Shown: one piece after another, positions 48,681 to 60,029 of the stretch
How the letters are laid out: each line of letters starts with the position of its first letter
Position numbering within the stretch: position 1 is the stretch's first letter
Source of the DNA: Euglena gracilis
Taxonomy: Eukaryota; Euglenida; Euglenophyceae; Euglenales
Reading direction: 5' to 3'
DNA: 64,000 bases
NCBI GenBank assembly: GCA_039621445.1
Contig: CP154954.1
Span: 50,943,847 to 51,007,846, forward strand
The notes under the pieces: model-generated
The model's database searches: none
Told to the model about the DNA's origin: nothing
What the model saw: the letters and a program-made list of their open reading frames with translations, nothing else
Position numbers and translations under genes: made by a program

Positions 48681-50173
48681 AGAGGAGGAAGCGGAAAAAC
48701 GCTTCATCCGAACCCCCAAACTTTTTAGCTTTCCTTGGAAGAGGCCGTATTTGAGCCGTTTCTGCTGGTGTTTTGGCTTGGAATAACGAACCTCTACAGG
48801 AGGCTGAAAGGAGCGAAAAGGGGTATAAATTTTTGAGTGCAACCGAAATCGGCGAAAAGTGCACAAAATTAAAGATGAAGCGAAAAACCGCTTCGTCACT
48901 GCCCAGTTCTACTGCACTCCGAGGCGCCGAAACCTAAAATGACCCAGATGGGGCCTCTCGAGGACAGAGAGGAGAAGAGGAAGCGGTGATTACCAAAAAC
49001 CGCTTCCTTATTTGACGCCAATCAGCGGAAATGAGGGGCAGGCGCAGGTTCCGAGGATGCGTACAGCAGAAACCCCCTTAAATTTTCATAGTGGCCAGGC
49101 CGAAGCGGAATCACGCTTCCTCCTGACGATTTGAAATTTTCGAGGCCATGACTTCGAAGGCCTGAGTGGTCTGAAGGAGCATGAAAACAAGGGGGAGATG
49201 AAGTCGGAACCTACAGCCTACATCTGGCACATACACAATTCAACCTTGGCCGTATGTGATGGAGTTTCGGGTGTTGGTGAGTGGACAAAGGCTTAGCTGG
49301 TGCTGTGATGGAACCTTCATCTACTCGAGTCGTAGAACATGCCCAACTGGTCCGGATAGGACCTTGCAAAATGATGTACAAATGCATTGGGAGGGGGGCA
49401 GGAGGTATAGAGCCGTTATATGGGAAACCTGGTTGTCAACGACATGCTGTGATTTGGCCCAATTGTACTGCGGGACATGGAAAGCCACCTGCGTGCGTTA
49501 GTGTTCCCACAGCAGCCATCTTGTTTGGTCCCTGGAAGACCCGCAGCTGTGCACTTTCAAAGGGGATGCATTTTACCCTCCCAACGAGTGCAGTCACTGT
49601 TCACGGTGTGGGGCATTGTGACAATTGATTAACGGCACCGGAAATAAGTCGGGGGGGAGGGCCGTCTGGGACGGTTTTCAGCCAAACGTATAGGTCTGAA
49701 GTACTTTGTGGGTTCAATAACGAGCTGGGATGCAGCGTTGTGGATGACACGGCTTGCCATGTGGTTCGGACGGAGAGTGCCTCCTCTTTCCTGAGACAAA
49801 CATGGGGAGTGGCCTTAGACGTCAAGGTTTGATTCAAGGAAGCGGAAAGCTGCTTCCGTGAACTGATGGAGGATTCAGGGTGTACGATGAGGGGGTGATT
49901 GCCTGCCGCACACAGGGACGGCAACAGCAACAGCCGGTTGGGGGACTTGCCCCAGGATTGAACGAGGAAGCGCAAATCCGCTTCATTTGTGTTTTCCAGA
50001 ATAACCTGAAACGTGTTTCCGTTGGTTTCTTTGGGGCTTCTTCATCCCTGGGAATCCTGCAGAGGTTGCAGAGCAGTTCCTGCAGCAGGTGACACGGGCA
50101 GAAGTGGCTTGGTGCGCATTGTAGAGGGGTGTGGTGATGGTTGGTTTTGAGCAAAGTTCACTGGTTGAAGGTG
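48681..50173. other. Unassigned DNA with repeated GAAGCG...CGCTTC hairpins
   Basis: Six inverted repeats with the same arm lie at 48688-48705, 48877-48894, 48980-49006, 49102-49119, 49840-49855 and 49967-49984. Four are exactly 18 bp (6-bp arms, 6-base loop). A 115-codon + frame at 49281-49628 has no recognised motif. It may be an unknown gene, a regulatory array, or an unrecognised repeat. Confidence 0.6.
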
Positions 50174-50325
50174 GACCATTCGGGCTCCGCACTTCGAGAT
50201 GGTGAGGTCCTGCTTTCCTTTCCGGCTGTTCTGTTCTGGTGTGTTTGTGTGTGCGTGGGGGGTGCTTCTTACTGCTTTTTGTTGCCGGAGTTTGCTGATT
50301 CCTAATTCTGCCCTTCGACAACAAG
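50174..50325 (+). repeat. Element D left terminal repeat
   Basis: GAGGTCCTGCTTTCC, GGCTGTTCTGTTCTGG and GGGGGTGCTTCTTACTGC appear inverted at 59440-59538 (the right end of D), and in A, C and E ends. The repeat stops near CCCTTCGAC, before the gag-like frame. Confidence 0.82.
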
Positions 50326-50434
50326 GAGAAAGAATTTCAACTCAACGAGTTCAACAACGTTCAGCACAGCATCCAATCAATACAGAGGAGGAAGAGCATT
50401 TCGGACGATAACGAAATGCGCAGGAAGAAAAATT

Positions 50435-52117
50435 TTGATTTCCATGAAAGATGCAACATACCTGGAGTCCAGCGGCGCAGCAGAGCAACAAAGAACCCCT
50501 GCGAAGGCAGCAGAAGCTGGAGAAGATGGAATTCCAGCAGGCGCCGGAGCAACCAACATGGAAAGTCAAGCAGCGTTACAAGGAGTTTCAAGGAACAAAC
50601 CTGAAGTGGAGAAGAGTGGAGGAGCAGCAGGCGCTGGAGACGATGACGGGGCAGGAGCGGAGCACCAGTCCGTGGCCGTCGCAACCCTCCCACCTTCCAA
50701 TTTCCCGAAAAATTTTCAATTCCAGTTCGACGACGGCCATGGACCCTGGACATTGGTAGCCAGAAAGTCGAGGAGACAAAGACACCAGCAGCCCACAGCC
50801 CAGAGTGACAGAAATGGGGAGACAGGTCTGGAAGACTACCCCCCCATTTTCACATCACCACCCCCCTCCCAGGGGGAACGTTCCAAGGGGAAATGGACTG
50901 CATCAAGGGCATGGCGACCCTTTCCAACAAGGCTATGGCAGCCATCATCAAAGGCATGGCGCCCAGCTGCAAGGCTATGGCAGCCATCATCAAGGCCATG
51001 GCGCGCAGCTGCAAGGCTATGGAAGCCAGATGCAAATGCTGCAAACTTGCCCCATGGGAAAGGCATGTCCAACTTACCCCACAGCTGTCTCAAACATAAA
51101 TCCCTCCGGAGCTGTCAATCAATGCAGAAAGCAGCCCCCCCTTCAGAGACAGAAGGCCAATGGAGGCCATTGTATTCAGAATCAAGAGGCCAATGGCGGC
51201 CAGTGGAGGAATCAAGACCTCAAGGCCAGGGCAGTCCATTTCAATCAAAATCAGGAGGCCAATGGGGGCCAATATATGATTCAAGATCACCACATCAGCC
51301 CTTGGGGGGAGGCCCAAGATTGGCTGCAACAGGGCCCCCCCAGAAGATAATCAGCCCAGACACCCCAGCTTTGTATGTACCACCCCACTGCAGACACAGA
51401 CCTTCCCTCATCATTCAAAATCAGGGGGAAAGCCTGTCTTTGGGCAGCCCTATGGCAGGGCCAGCTGCAGCCCCAGTGATGGGGCAAACAGGGGAAAGGA
51501 CCCCAGTGATGAGGCCTGGGGAATACCCAGACACATTACGCCCAGGGGTGCCTCCTTACAAGGCCCTGCAGGCCAGCCTTCCCCATTGGGTCAAAGCAGG
51601 TGCCAGCAGAGAGGTATTAAACCTGATAAGGGAGGGTGTTATGGCAGATCTTCCCCTCCCCCCTCAAATGACCTTAAAAGTTCCCTTCAAAACCCCCCAA
51701 GAAATAATGACTGCCCAGAAAATTCTGAGAGAATACGAATGTGCAGTGGCTACCAGGCAGATCCCCCCACAGGAGGCAAAACATTTTGTCCCTTATTTCA
51801 TCATTTCCAAAAAAGAAGGGGAAAAGACCAAAGAAAGACTGATTTCAGATTGTCGACAGTTAAATCACCATTTCACCCCCCGGACGTTCAGACTGGAACA
51901 CATGGGAAACATCTTCCATATTTGTTCTATCTATTTATTTTATCTCCCATATTTGAGAAAGGGTTGGTTCTGTGGGAAAATAGATCTGAAAGATGCTTAT
52001 TTTCACCTAAAGCTGCACAGCAGCCTGGAAAAACATGTTTGCATGCAAGTGGGGGGAGAAACTTGGCAGTTTCAGGCTCATGCTTTGGCATCAGCAGCCT
52101 GCCACAAAAATTCATGA
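50435..52117 (+). pseudogene. Element D gag-like plus N-terminal reverse transcriptase
   Basis: A single 560-codon frame: DDGHGPWTLVARKSRRQRHQ, then AWRPAARLWQPSSRPWRAAA-type repeats, then LISDCRQLNHHF, GKIDLKDAYFHLKLHSSLEK and GGETWQFQAHALASAACHKN, stop. The frame is lost inside the conserved CFGISSLPQKFM segment. A 30-bp insertion at about 51915-51947 adds about 11 residues before YLRKGWFCGK. Confidence 0.8.
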
Positions 52118-53480
52118 CTCTCATGAGAGTCTGGGAAAGAAAATGGAGAAAGGAGGGAAAGGTGGTTTTCATCTACCTGGACGACATTTTGCTGTTAGCC
52201 CCCAGCAAAAAGACAGCAGCCCAACATTTGGCAGAAGGGAAAAAAGACCTCCTACTGGCAGGTTTCAGATTAAACCTCCTCAAATCATGTCTGGAACCCA
52301 CACAGGAAATAAAGCATTTGGGCCAATGGATCAATTTGAAAAAAGGCCAACTGGAAATTCCTCAGGAAAAACTGAAATCCTTAAGGAATGAGCTAGGCAA
52401 AGTGCTCACAGCACAAAAAATGAGTTGCAGAAAACTCAGCTCTATTGTGGGACAAGTCAGAAGTTATTTAGTCTCCATGCCATTTCTCAGAATTCTGACA
52501 GATCAGCTTTGCAAAATGGTGGACCTGCACACAAACTGGGGTTGGGACCACACCTTGACCATTCCCCAGGTGGTCAAAGATCAAATTTTGGAATTAAAAA
52601 CATTTTTACAGCCAGGTGTTGGCAGTCCAGGCCTCTCAAAATCTCTTTTCAGACAGCAGCACCTGGCAATGGGGGGGGCTGGACAAAGATTCAGGGCAAA
52701 AGGTGCAAGATTTTTGGAGGGACTTGCATGTCCTTCATATCAATCAAAAAGAGTTGCAGGCTGCAGTGGAAACCGTAAAAGCACTAGCCAAACCAAGGCA
52801 AACAATTGTGCTTCATGTGGACAGCCAAGTGGCTGTAAGTTATCTAACAAAGTGGGGAGGCAAAAAACCCTACCTAAATTCCATCTTAAAACCCCTGCTG
52901 TATCATTGCCAAGAAAAGCAAATCAATTTGCAGGTGGTTTGGGTTCCCACAAACGAGCAATTGGCAGACTCCCTGACCAGGGAGCAACAGGACCCAGGGG
53001 ATTATACCCTAAACCTACAATCATTCACAAAATTGTTCAATTTTTCAGAAAGGACATCACCCCAGAGGTGGACATGTTTTGCACACCCAGCAACAAAAAA
53101 TTCCCCAAGTTTGTTTGTACCCCCACCAAGGGGCTTTGCTGGTGGATGCCTTGAGGGCAGATTTGAGGGGCCTCCCCCCAGTTTATGCAAACCCCCCCTG
53201 GAGCATCATTCCCCAGTGGGTTCAGAGATTAATGTTAAACCCAGAGCTGCAATGTCTGTTGATTGTACCCCACTGGGCTTCGACATCATGGTGGCGCCAA
53301 TAAATGTCAATCAGGAAGCCAGGCAGCAGAGTTTTACTGGTACCCCCGCAGTGGGGTTTGTTCACCAACTGCTGGGGGGAGGAGATGCCCCCCCCCAAGG
53401 TGGGATTTGGCCTGCTTGATTGTGTCAGGCAAATATTACAATCCCAGGAAGTTTCGATGTCCAGCATCGACACTTACAAG
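52090..53480 (+). pseudogene. Element D RT palm, RNase H and methyltransferase-like region
   Basis: VVFIYLDDILLLAPSKK (YLDD at 52174-52185), QLSSIVGQVRSYLVSMPFL-type connection, DSSTWQWGGLDKDSGQKVQD, LHVDSQVAVSYLTKWGGKK and LADSLTREQQDPGDY are read in frames 51586-53154 and 52616-53419. NPPWSIIPQWVQRLMLNPEL follows. At least two frame changes occur. Confidence 0.82.
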
Positions 53481-53616
53481 AGGGGGGGGGGTGGACACCA
53501 CCCACTGGAAACCCCACAGCACCAGAGGAGCTGGGGTTTTGTGGAGGAAAAATGCTGGTTTGCAAGTGGAAGAAGTCCAGCAATTGGGTCAGTGGAAATA
53601 TTTTGGGGCCTTCCAA
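53480..53616 (+). pseudogene. Element D recombinase remnant before the LTR insertion
   Basis: It keeps HHPLETPQHQRSWGFVEEKC in one frame and the equivalent of HSTRGAGVLWRKNAGLQVEE in another. It is broken just before the catalytic Tyr by the LTR element. The start of the domain is joined to it by the 665-bp deletion. Confidence 0.75.
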
Positions 53617-54223
53617 TGTTGGGGGTCGGGGACCCCGCTCGCCCGGGGGGGCTCCCGGGGTTGCAACCACTGTTTTCCGGCGCTGGAGGGCTCAGGCCAG
53701 GGCCTTTGTGAAATTGGGCCCCATTTTCAAACATGCCAACCGGCGGTGAAGGGGGTGAGGTGTGCCCCCCCGTCCCAGGGTCTCCAGTTGCCCCGCGTAG
53801 GATCTTTTTTTCCACCCATTGTTGTTGTTTTCCCATTTCTCAACTTGAACTTTGTGGCTGAATAAACCCGAGAGGCAAAAACCAACCACTACTTAGGTGA
53901 GCAAATCAGCAGCACAAGACAAACCTTGCTGAGAGGATAGGTGAGTACCTAGTTCAGGAGACCTGCTGCTTGGGGTGGAAAAAACAATGTGGAAAGCAAT
54001 GCCTTGGTTTCCTTGGATAATTGAATTGTCCTTTTTGATCTTTCAATTCTCAATTGACTTTTATGCTCTTGTGATTCTCAAATCGAATTCTCAAATTCTT
54101 CCTGCAATTTGCTGGGGTTCCAATTCCTCTCGCGTGGCGGTTGACTTGCTCCGGTGGTTCCTACCGGAGGTTTTTGGGAATTTTTGGGAAATTTTTGGCT
54201 GCCGACGCCAGCGGCAGCCGACA
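53617..54223 (-). repeat. LTR (3' LTR in element orientation)
   Basis: On the - strand it begins TGTCGGCTGCCGCTGGCGTC and ends in CAACA. It has an AT-rich block and, on the + strand, CTGAATAAACCCGAGAGGC. It is nearly identical to 58439-59044. Confidence 0.9.
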
Positions 54224-54236
54224 CCCCCCCCCCCTT
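54224..54236 (-). other. Polypurine tract
   Basis: On the - strand AAGGGGGGGGGGG directly abuts the 3' LTR. This is the position of plus-strand primer formation in LTR elements. G/C runs are common in this genome, so the identification leans on position. Confidence 0.65.
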
Positions 54237-57200
54237 GCGACGTTAGTCGGACCCGTTTTTCTGCCCCCCCCCGAACAAAAACGGGGAGAGTGAAATTGAT
54301 TTTTTTTGTGGGGGGCGAAAATTCTGGGTCCTGTCGCTTTTTTTATTTGAAATTCGGTGTTACGAGTCTGACCCTCCCCCAGCCATAATATCGGGCACCT
54401 TGGGGGACTCTGAAAAAATCAGGTCTTCGGGGGAAGCCCCCCCACCCCTTTCCTCCGACAAGCATGGGGAACGGGTCTTTGAACACAAAATCTGAAAAAC
54501 GATTCCAAACGAAACAAACTCTGGGCACTCCACCCCAAGGCCTAAGTCCCACGCTGCCCCCCTTGGTCAAAATTCTTTGTTATTTTTTGGCAGCTTTCAT
54601 TGTGCGAGACTTCATTCGTCGTTTTTTTCTAAAAAAATCGGGGACTTTGGCCAACGGTGCGTTAAAAAATGAATTGTGTGGGAAAAAGAAAGCCAGAAAC
54701 CTAGGCATTCCTTTCCAATTCGGGACAGAAAGGGTAAGGAGAAGGCAAACGGTGAGCAAAAGTGAAAAGGTGAGGGTAAGCAGTTATATGGAATAGTGTA
54801 CAAATGGGTGTGCGGGTTCGTGTGCGTGTGTGGTTGTGTGTTTTGTGTGTATGCACGCTCACTTCCTTGTCATGCATTCCAACCGAAAATGACTGGGCCG
54901 ACTTTTTTGAACGCAACGAAAACAGGGCTTCACATTGGCCCTCAGCCACTATATCACGGGGCTTTAGTTCCCACGTGGCTGGGTTTTTTTTTTATTGGCC
55001 CACACCAGGGCCTTTGGACGGAGGAGGGGTCATCTCCGGTCCAGGGTCCCCCCCCCCCCGAGTTCGCATGCCTCCAAGCTGTGTTCCATGGAAAAAATGC
55101 CTTTGACGAATGTCCATAATCCAAACCGAATCAAAAAACTGAGTTCTAAAACTCCAACTCGTTTTGCCGCCCACCAGAAAAATTATCAAAATCGCAGGTT
55201 TTTGCCAATCTTTGAATAAAAATCCTCCAGCCACAACAATTCTCAAAAATTCAAAAATCTGAGTCCAACCCACAAGTCCAGGAGTCCAGGGCCTTCAAAG
55301 CCCTCAACAAAATTCAATCAAGAATTTCAACCTGCCACATCCAACAAACAAAGTCCAACCGAGAGCAACCAACCCAACAGAAGCAACATCCAGCAGCATA
55401 CCGGTTATATGGGGGCCAGGCCATCCAGCCCAGCTCTGGGCTCAACCAATTAACATCCGTAAAACTGACCAATTCGGCTTGCCAATTTAAATTCACTGCC
55501 CCCCCCCCCCAGTCACACGGGGCAATGGGGGTCAAATGACATGGCAAACTCAAAAGTGCTGAAAATTCAAATCCAATTTTTCTGAGCCAAAGCGATTTTT
55601 CGCTGCCCCCCCCCCCCAGTCACATGGGGCGATGGGGATCAATCTGGCTTCAGCCAGCCAAACAAAAAAAATCACAAACCTGGGCCGTAATATCCAAACC
55701 GGCTGAAATCTCAACACATGTCAAAGGATGGGCCTTCACAATTCACAATGCCCCCCCCCAATCAACCAGGGGAGCCACGGGTTAAAAATTCCTGCCTGCA
55801 AAACTGGAATCCCCACTTGACGAAAAAATGGGGAAAATGGATCTTTCATCAAACCCCGCCATATCTGGGGTATGACCAAAGCAATCACGGTCACAATTTG
55901 ATGCAATCCTGTCCCCACCCAAACGTCTCACAGGGTATCCAATTCTGAGGCAAAAAATTCCAACCGTAAAACCAAATCTGATTTTGATCCACCACACCAA
56001 CAAAAAACATGGCTAAACACAGCCCCCCCCCCCCCCAGCTGCACGAGGAGGGGAGAAAAACTGGCTCCAAACCACAAGCGAAATTCTGAGACCCAAAAAG
56101 ATGAAAAAATCTGATTCAGCGCTGGGAGCAGCCAACCTGGGCCTGGACTTTGGCCGTGCATCGGGCCACTGCCCACTGCAGGCTCTTTGGTCGGCCATTA
56201 CGCTTCACAGCACTTAAAATAAATGTGCTCACCATTCTGCAACTCCGCAACAATCAACAATTGTGATCATGACGATCGTAATCCTAACACATGTCATTGT
56301 TCTTCCAATGTTCATAATCCCAGTCTTTGAAGTCATTTCTTTGCAAACTGTTGAAATCCTTGAATTCAATAAACTCAGTCAAAATCCTTGATAATTTGAC
56401 TGCTTTGCTCCTTCCATTCGTGATTGATTGCTTGATTGCTTGCAAAACCTGCATGACAAAGGACACACACACGCACGCAAAATTCACCACTGGCAACACA
56501 GAAGGCAGATTTCTAAATTTTCTCACTGAAACGAACCTGAAAATGTCACTGAACTCAAAACGGCACCTAAATTCTGATCTTGATCCATCAAATGGGTCAC
56601 ACGAAAACTGCTCCAACAAGCCTCAAACTGTAAAATTTACCCTGAGGAGTTTTCCATTGTGAGGCGTCCCCCACTTCTGAGTTTTTCTCCCTTAAGCAAC
56701 CTCCACAGCCGAAAAAATGCCGCAGAAAGTGCAACCCACAAATCAACAGATTTTTCACTGAAAAACTGAACTGAATAATGACGATGCCACTGATGGGCCC
56801 AAAAATGAACTTTCCTCAGGGGGTGTCTTTTCCTCCTGGGTTAATCCACCTTGGTTCCCACAACTGAAAATTGAAAACTGTTTCCTGAGCCCTTAGATGG
56901 GTGGCCACAGGGGTGTTTATTCCTGGCCTGGGTCTAGCCCCACCCTTGGAACCCCTCTTTGCGCGCTTTCCAAAAAAACTTTTTGGTTCGAGTGGTCCAT
57001 CAGAGGTCTCCCCCCGACCCCAGGATTTGGCAAAAACCCAGATAAAACAGGCCTGCTGGGCTGCCACACTCGAAAACCAGAATGAAACTGGACTGAAAAA
57101 AATCCCAAAAAACTGTGCCGATTCTCCAACACATGTCCCTGTCCGGGGGAAAAGTTTCTCACTGGAAAAACTGTCCCGTGACAAAAGGGACCAGAAAAAA

Positions 57201-58426
57201 ACACAAATCAAAATTCCACCTGAGATGCCTGATTTGTCACCGTCTGGGATGATGACACATGTCAATGCCGTGCCCCACCCCAAATGACATTTGGGACAAC
57301 CGAAAACTGAAAACTCTGAAACTGAAAGTCATTGATCTGGCTGCCTGAACACTAGGAGAAAAATACCAAGCATCGTGGCTGGGCGTCTCCATTTAAGTGG
57401 AAAGCAACTGGTGGAAAAACATGCACCCCAGAAACCAGATTCAAAATGTTTGACTTGGCTGTTTTTCCATAAGCCAAACTCTGTGAACTGAAAATCCAGA
57501 TTTATATTCTGGCTGATTGCGCATCTGCCTCCAACACCAGATCACCATGAGAAGTATGAAACAAAAATCACAAAGCCACAAACAAACCACAAAAACATAC
57601 TGATCACTGTAAAGTGTTGTGCGGTGCCAGTCAGTGGTTAGACCTGTGCTGAAAGAAAATTCACCACCACCACTGATGCGGTGGAAACCACCCCCAGCTG
57701 TTCCATGGATTTAAATGCCAGTCCCACCCCCACCAATCCTGGAACCAACTCGGTCTCAAAAATTGAAAGTCATTCCAACTGTTTTTGGCAGGCCTCCAGA
57801 TTTTTTTGTCTGTCTGAATTTTCTTGGCTGTGCGGCAAAATCTGAGGAAGATTTCTCAGAAGACACTGATGACGACTGCAAATTCGTGACATGTCCAGAA
57901 TTCAGGTTCACAGACACAAAATTTTCTGGACTTGGTGATTTTATTTCACTGGGCTGTAACTTTTCAGCGATCTGCAGTTCCAACGTTTTTATTTGTTCCA
58001 CCAATCGTCCTATTTCTTCTTTTGCCACACTGAATAAACATTGCACGTCAACCAGCTGTTTTGTCAGAGCCTTGTCTCTCTCAAACAGGGACACGTAATA
58101 TTTCTCAAAACGGGTGTCAAGGTCAAAACACCAACCTCGAACAGTTTTGTCAATTTGTGCAACTCGTAATTCAATCCTCTGACGCCAAACAGTCAGAGGA
58201 AGTCCCTCAAGATGACTGGGCTCACGCTGGTTGAATCAGTCCTCAAAATTTTCACTGTCAGAATCCAAGAACAGAAACAAGAGGATGGTCATCTGTTTCC
58301 GTTTCACCAGTCGGAGTTGAAGAACCGCCTTCAAGATTGGAACAGATTCTGCCAACCATGTCGGGGGGTTCTGATTTGTCATCAACAGAATCAAAAATTT
58401 CTTCACTGACAGAGTCAGTGAAGCCA
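54237..58426 (-). other. Interior of LTR element, no pol genes
   Basis: The longest minus frames are 155 codons (56816-57283), 112 codons (57756-58094) and 111 codons (56284-56619). None shows RT, RNase H, integrase or protease motifs. C-run plus CAGTCACA(C/T)GGGGC(A/G)ATGGGG occurs twice, about 100 bp apart, near 55500 and 55600. Confidence 0.7.
57756..58094 (-). CDS. Possible gag-like coiled-coil ORF in LTR element
   Basis: A 112-codon frame starting about 330 bases after the primer-binding site. MSLFERDKALTKQLVDVQCL then FSVAKEEIGRLVEQIKTLEL has a leucine/valine heptad, followed by a Ser-rich tail. It has no zinc knuckle and no match that I recognise. It could be a gag remnant or chance. 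Confidence 0.35.
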   Translation of the reverse strand: MSLFERDKALTKQLVDVQCLFSVAKEEIGRLVEQIKTLELQIAEKLQPSEIKSPSPENFVSVNLNSGHVTNLQSSSVSSEKSSSDFAAQPRKFRQTKKSGGLPKTVGMTFNF

Positions 58427-58438
58427 CCTCTGCTACCA
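58427..58438 (-). other. Primer-binding site, initiator tRNA-Met type
   Basis: On the - strand TGGTAGCAGAGG directly follows the LTR. It is complementary to CCTCTGCTACCA, the 3' end of a typical eukaryotic initiator tRNA-Met. A 12-base match at zero distance fixes the element orientation. Confidence 0.85.
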
Positions 58439-59044
58439 TGTTGTGGGTCGGGGACCCTCGCCCGGGGGGGCAGCCGGGGCCGCAACCACTTTTTTCTGGC
58501 CCTGGAGGGCTCAGGCCAGGGCCTTTGTGAAATTGGGCCCCATTTGCAAACATGCCAACCGGCGGTGAAGGGGGTGAGGTGTGCCCCCCCGTCCCAGGGT
58601 CTCCAGTTGCCCCGCGTAGGATCTTTTTTTCCCTCCATTGTTGTTGTTTTCACATTTCTCAACTTGAACTTTGTGGCTGAATAAACCCGAGAGGCAAAAA
58701 CCAACCCACTACTTAGGTGAGCAAATCAGCAGCACAAGACAAACCTTGCTGAGAGGATAGGTGAGTACCTAGTTCAGGAGACCTGCTGCGTGGGGTGGAA
58801 AAAACAATGTGGAAAGCAATGCCTTGGTTTCCTTGGATCATTGAATTGTCCTTTTTGATCTTTCAATTCTCAATTGACTTTTCTGCTCTTGTGATTCTCA
58901 AATCGAATTCTCAAATTCTTCCTGCAATTTGCTGGGGTTCCAATTCCTCTCGCGTGGCGGTTGACTTGTTCCGGTGGTTCCTACCAGGGGTTTTTTGGGA
59001 ATTTTTGGGAAATTTTTGGCTGCCGACGCCAGCGGCAGCCGACA
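58439..59044 (-). repeat. LTR (5' LTR in element orientation)
   Basis: Partner of 53617-54223. About 17 substitutions and 3 small indels separate the two by eye. Confidence 0.9.
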
Positions 59045-59596
59045 TCAAGCTCATTATTTACGACTCGGTGTCGTTTCAAAAATTCAAAATATTATGGCCC
59101 AAAGGGGGGTGCACAGTACCTCAGCATCTCGAAGTGCGGAGCCCGAATGGTCTCGGACTCCCACGACAGAGGAAGGGGGAGGAAGGGACCAAGAGGGCGA
59201 AGCACAAGAAGATGGTGAGCCCAACCCCCCCACCCAAAAAACCAGCAGAAAAAGAAAGACATCCCAACCAGAAAGGGGACCCCCAACCAAGCAACCCCAA
59301 CCACCCACCCAGAAACACAAAGAGAAACAACCATCCCCATCGAGGGGGGGGGGGGCACCAAGCAAACATGGGAGAGGGGGGGGGGGCGGGGCCACGACGG
59401 TTCAGCTTCGCCAAGGTGTCGGAGGAGGCCTCATGATCGACAACTCCGGCAACAAAGGCGCAGTAAGAAGCACCCCCCGCGCACACACAAACACACCAGA
59501 ACAGAACAGCCGGCAAGGAAAGCAGGACCTCACCATCTTCTTGTGCTTCGCCCTCTTGGTCCCTTCCTCCCCCTTCCTCTGTCGTGGGAGTCCGAG
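59045..59596 (+). repeat. Element D right end with internal complementary region
   Basis: It resumes at CAAGCTCATTATTT (the codons after the recombinase Tyr region). TCGGACTCCCACGACAGAGG at 59153-59219 is the inverted copy of 59530-59596. Between them 59440-59538 is the inverted left terminal repeat. This left/right/internal-complement layout is the DIRS hallmark and is needed for a circular intermediate. Confidence 0.82.
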
Positions 59597-59775
59597 TGTT
59601 GGGCTTTACCTGTGGCAGTCCATTCCAGAGGACATCTTTGGTGCTCGCAAGCAAATGATAGCCCAGAAGGGGTCAAGGAGAAAGGGGACGTGGGATGGGG
59701 ACCCAGAAGGTGAAGGAAGACGGTGGTTTCAAGTGAATGGAGGCAAGTGTCCTCCCTTTTCCATTGTCAACTGTG
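59597..59775. other. 179 bp of non-transposon DNA between D and E
   Basis: It is open in the frame that crosses it (WQSIPEDIFGARKQMIAQKG) and is not found elsewhere in the window. It may be a scrap of a host gene or of another element. Confidence 0.4.
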
Positions 59776-60029
59776 GACCATTCGGGCTCCGCACTGCGAG
59801 ATGGTGAGGTCCTGCTTTCCTTGCCGGCTGTTCTGTTCTGGTGTGTTTGTGCGTGCGCGGGGGGTGCTTCTTACTGCTTTTTGTTGCCGGAGTTGGCTGA
59901 TTCCTATTTCTGCCCTTCGACCTCAAGGAGAAAGAATTTTACTCTACGACTCAAGTGGACGAAAATTTTCGGAACTTCAACTAGCTGACGGAAGAATTCA
60001 ACTTTTCGAAGATCAACAACGAGACTTCC

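Larger units (their letters stand above)
53617..59044 (-). mobile_element. Non-autonomous LTR retrotransposon (LARD-like), 5.4 kb
   Basis: Two direct repeats of 607 and 606 bp (53617-54223 and 58439-59044) start TGTTG and end CCGACA. The insertion lies in element D between CCTTCCAA and CAAGCTCATT, with flanks TCCAA and TCAAG (imperfect 5-bp duplication). On the - strand a primer-binding site (58427-58438) directly follows the 5' LTR, and a G-run polypurine tract (54224-54236) precedes the 3' LTR. The 4.2-kb interior has no reverse transcriptase, integrase or protease motifs. The LTRs differ by about 3% by hand count, so the insertion is not ancient. Confidence 0.88.
50174..59596 (+). mobile_element. 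DIRS element D, full span, interrupted by an LTR element
   Basis: Its 5' end is GACCATTCGGGCTCCGCACT at 50174, with a terminal repeat to about 50325. The body is nearly identical to element E. The 3' part resumes after the LTR element at 59045 (CAAGCTCATTATTT) and ends at the inverted pair 59153-59219 / 59530-59596. About 665 bp of the recombinase is missing at 53480 (junction in CACTTACAAGAGGGG), so D is defective. Confidence 0.88.

Noticed and set aside
48688-49984. CRISPR-like array from the regularly repeated GAAGCG hairpins
   Set aside because: Spacing is irregular (about 90 to 740 bp), the repeat is only the arm, no cas genes are present, and the DNA is eukaryotic.
53617-59044. Segmental duplication of a host sequence (53617-54223 and 58439-59044)
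   Set aside because: TG...CA ends, a primer-binding site, a polypurine tract and flanking target repeats show the copies are LTRs.
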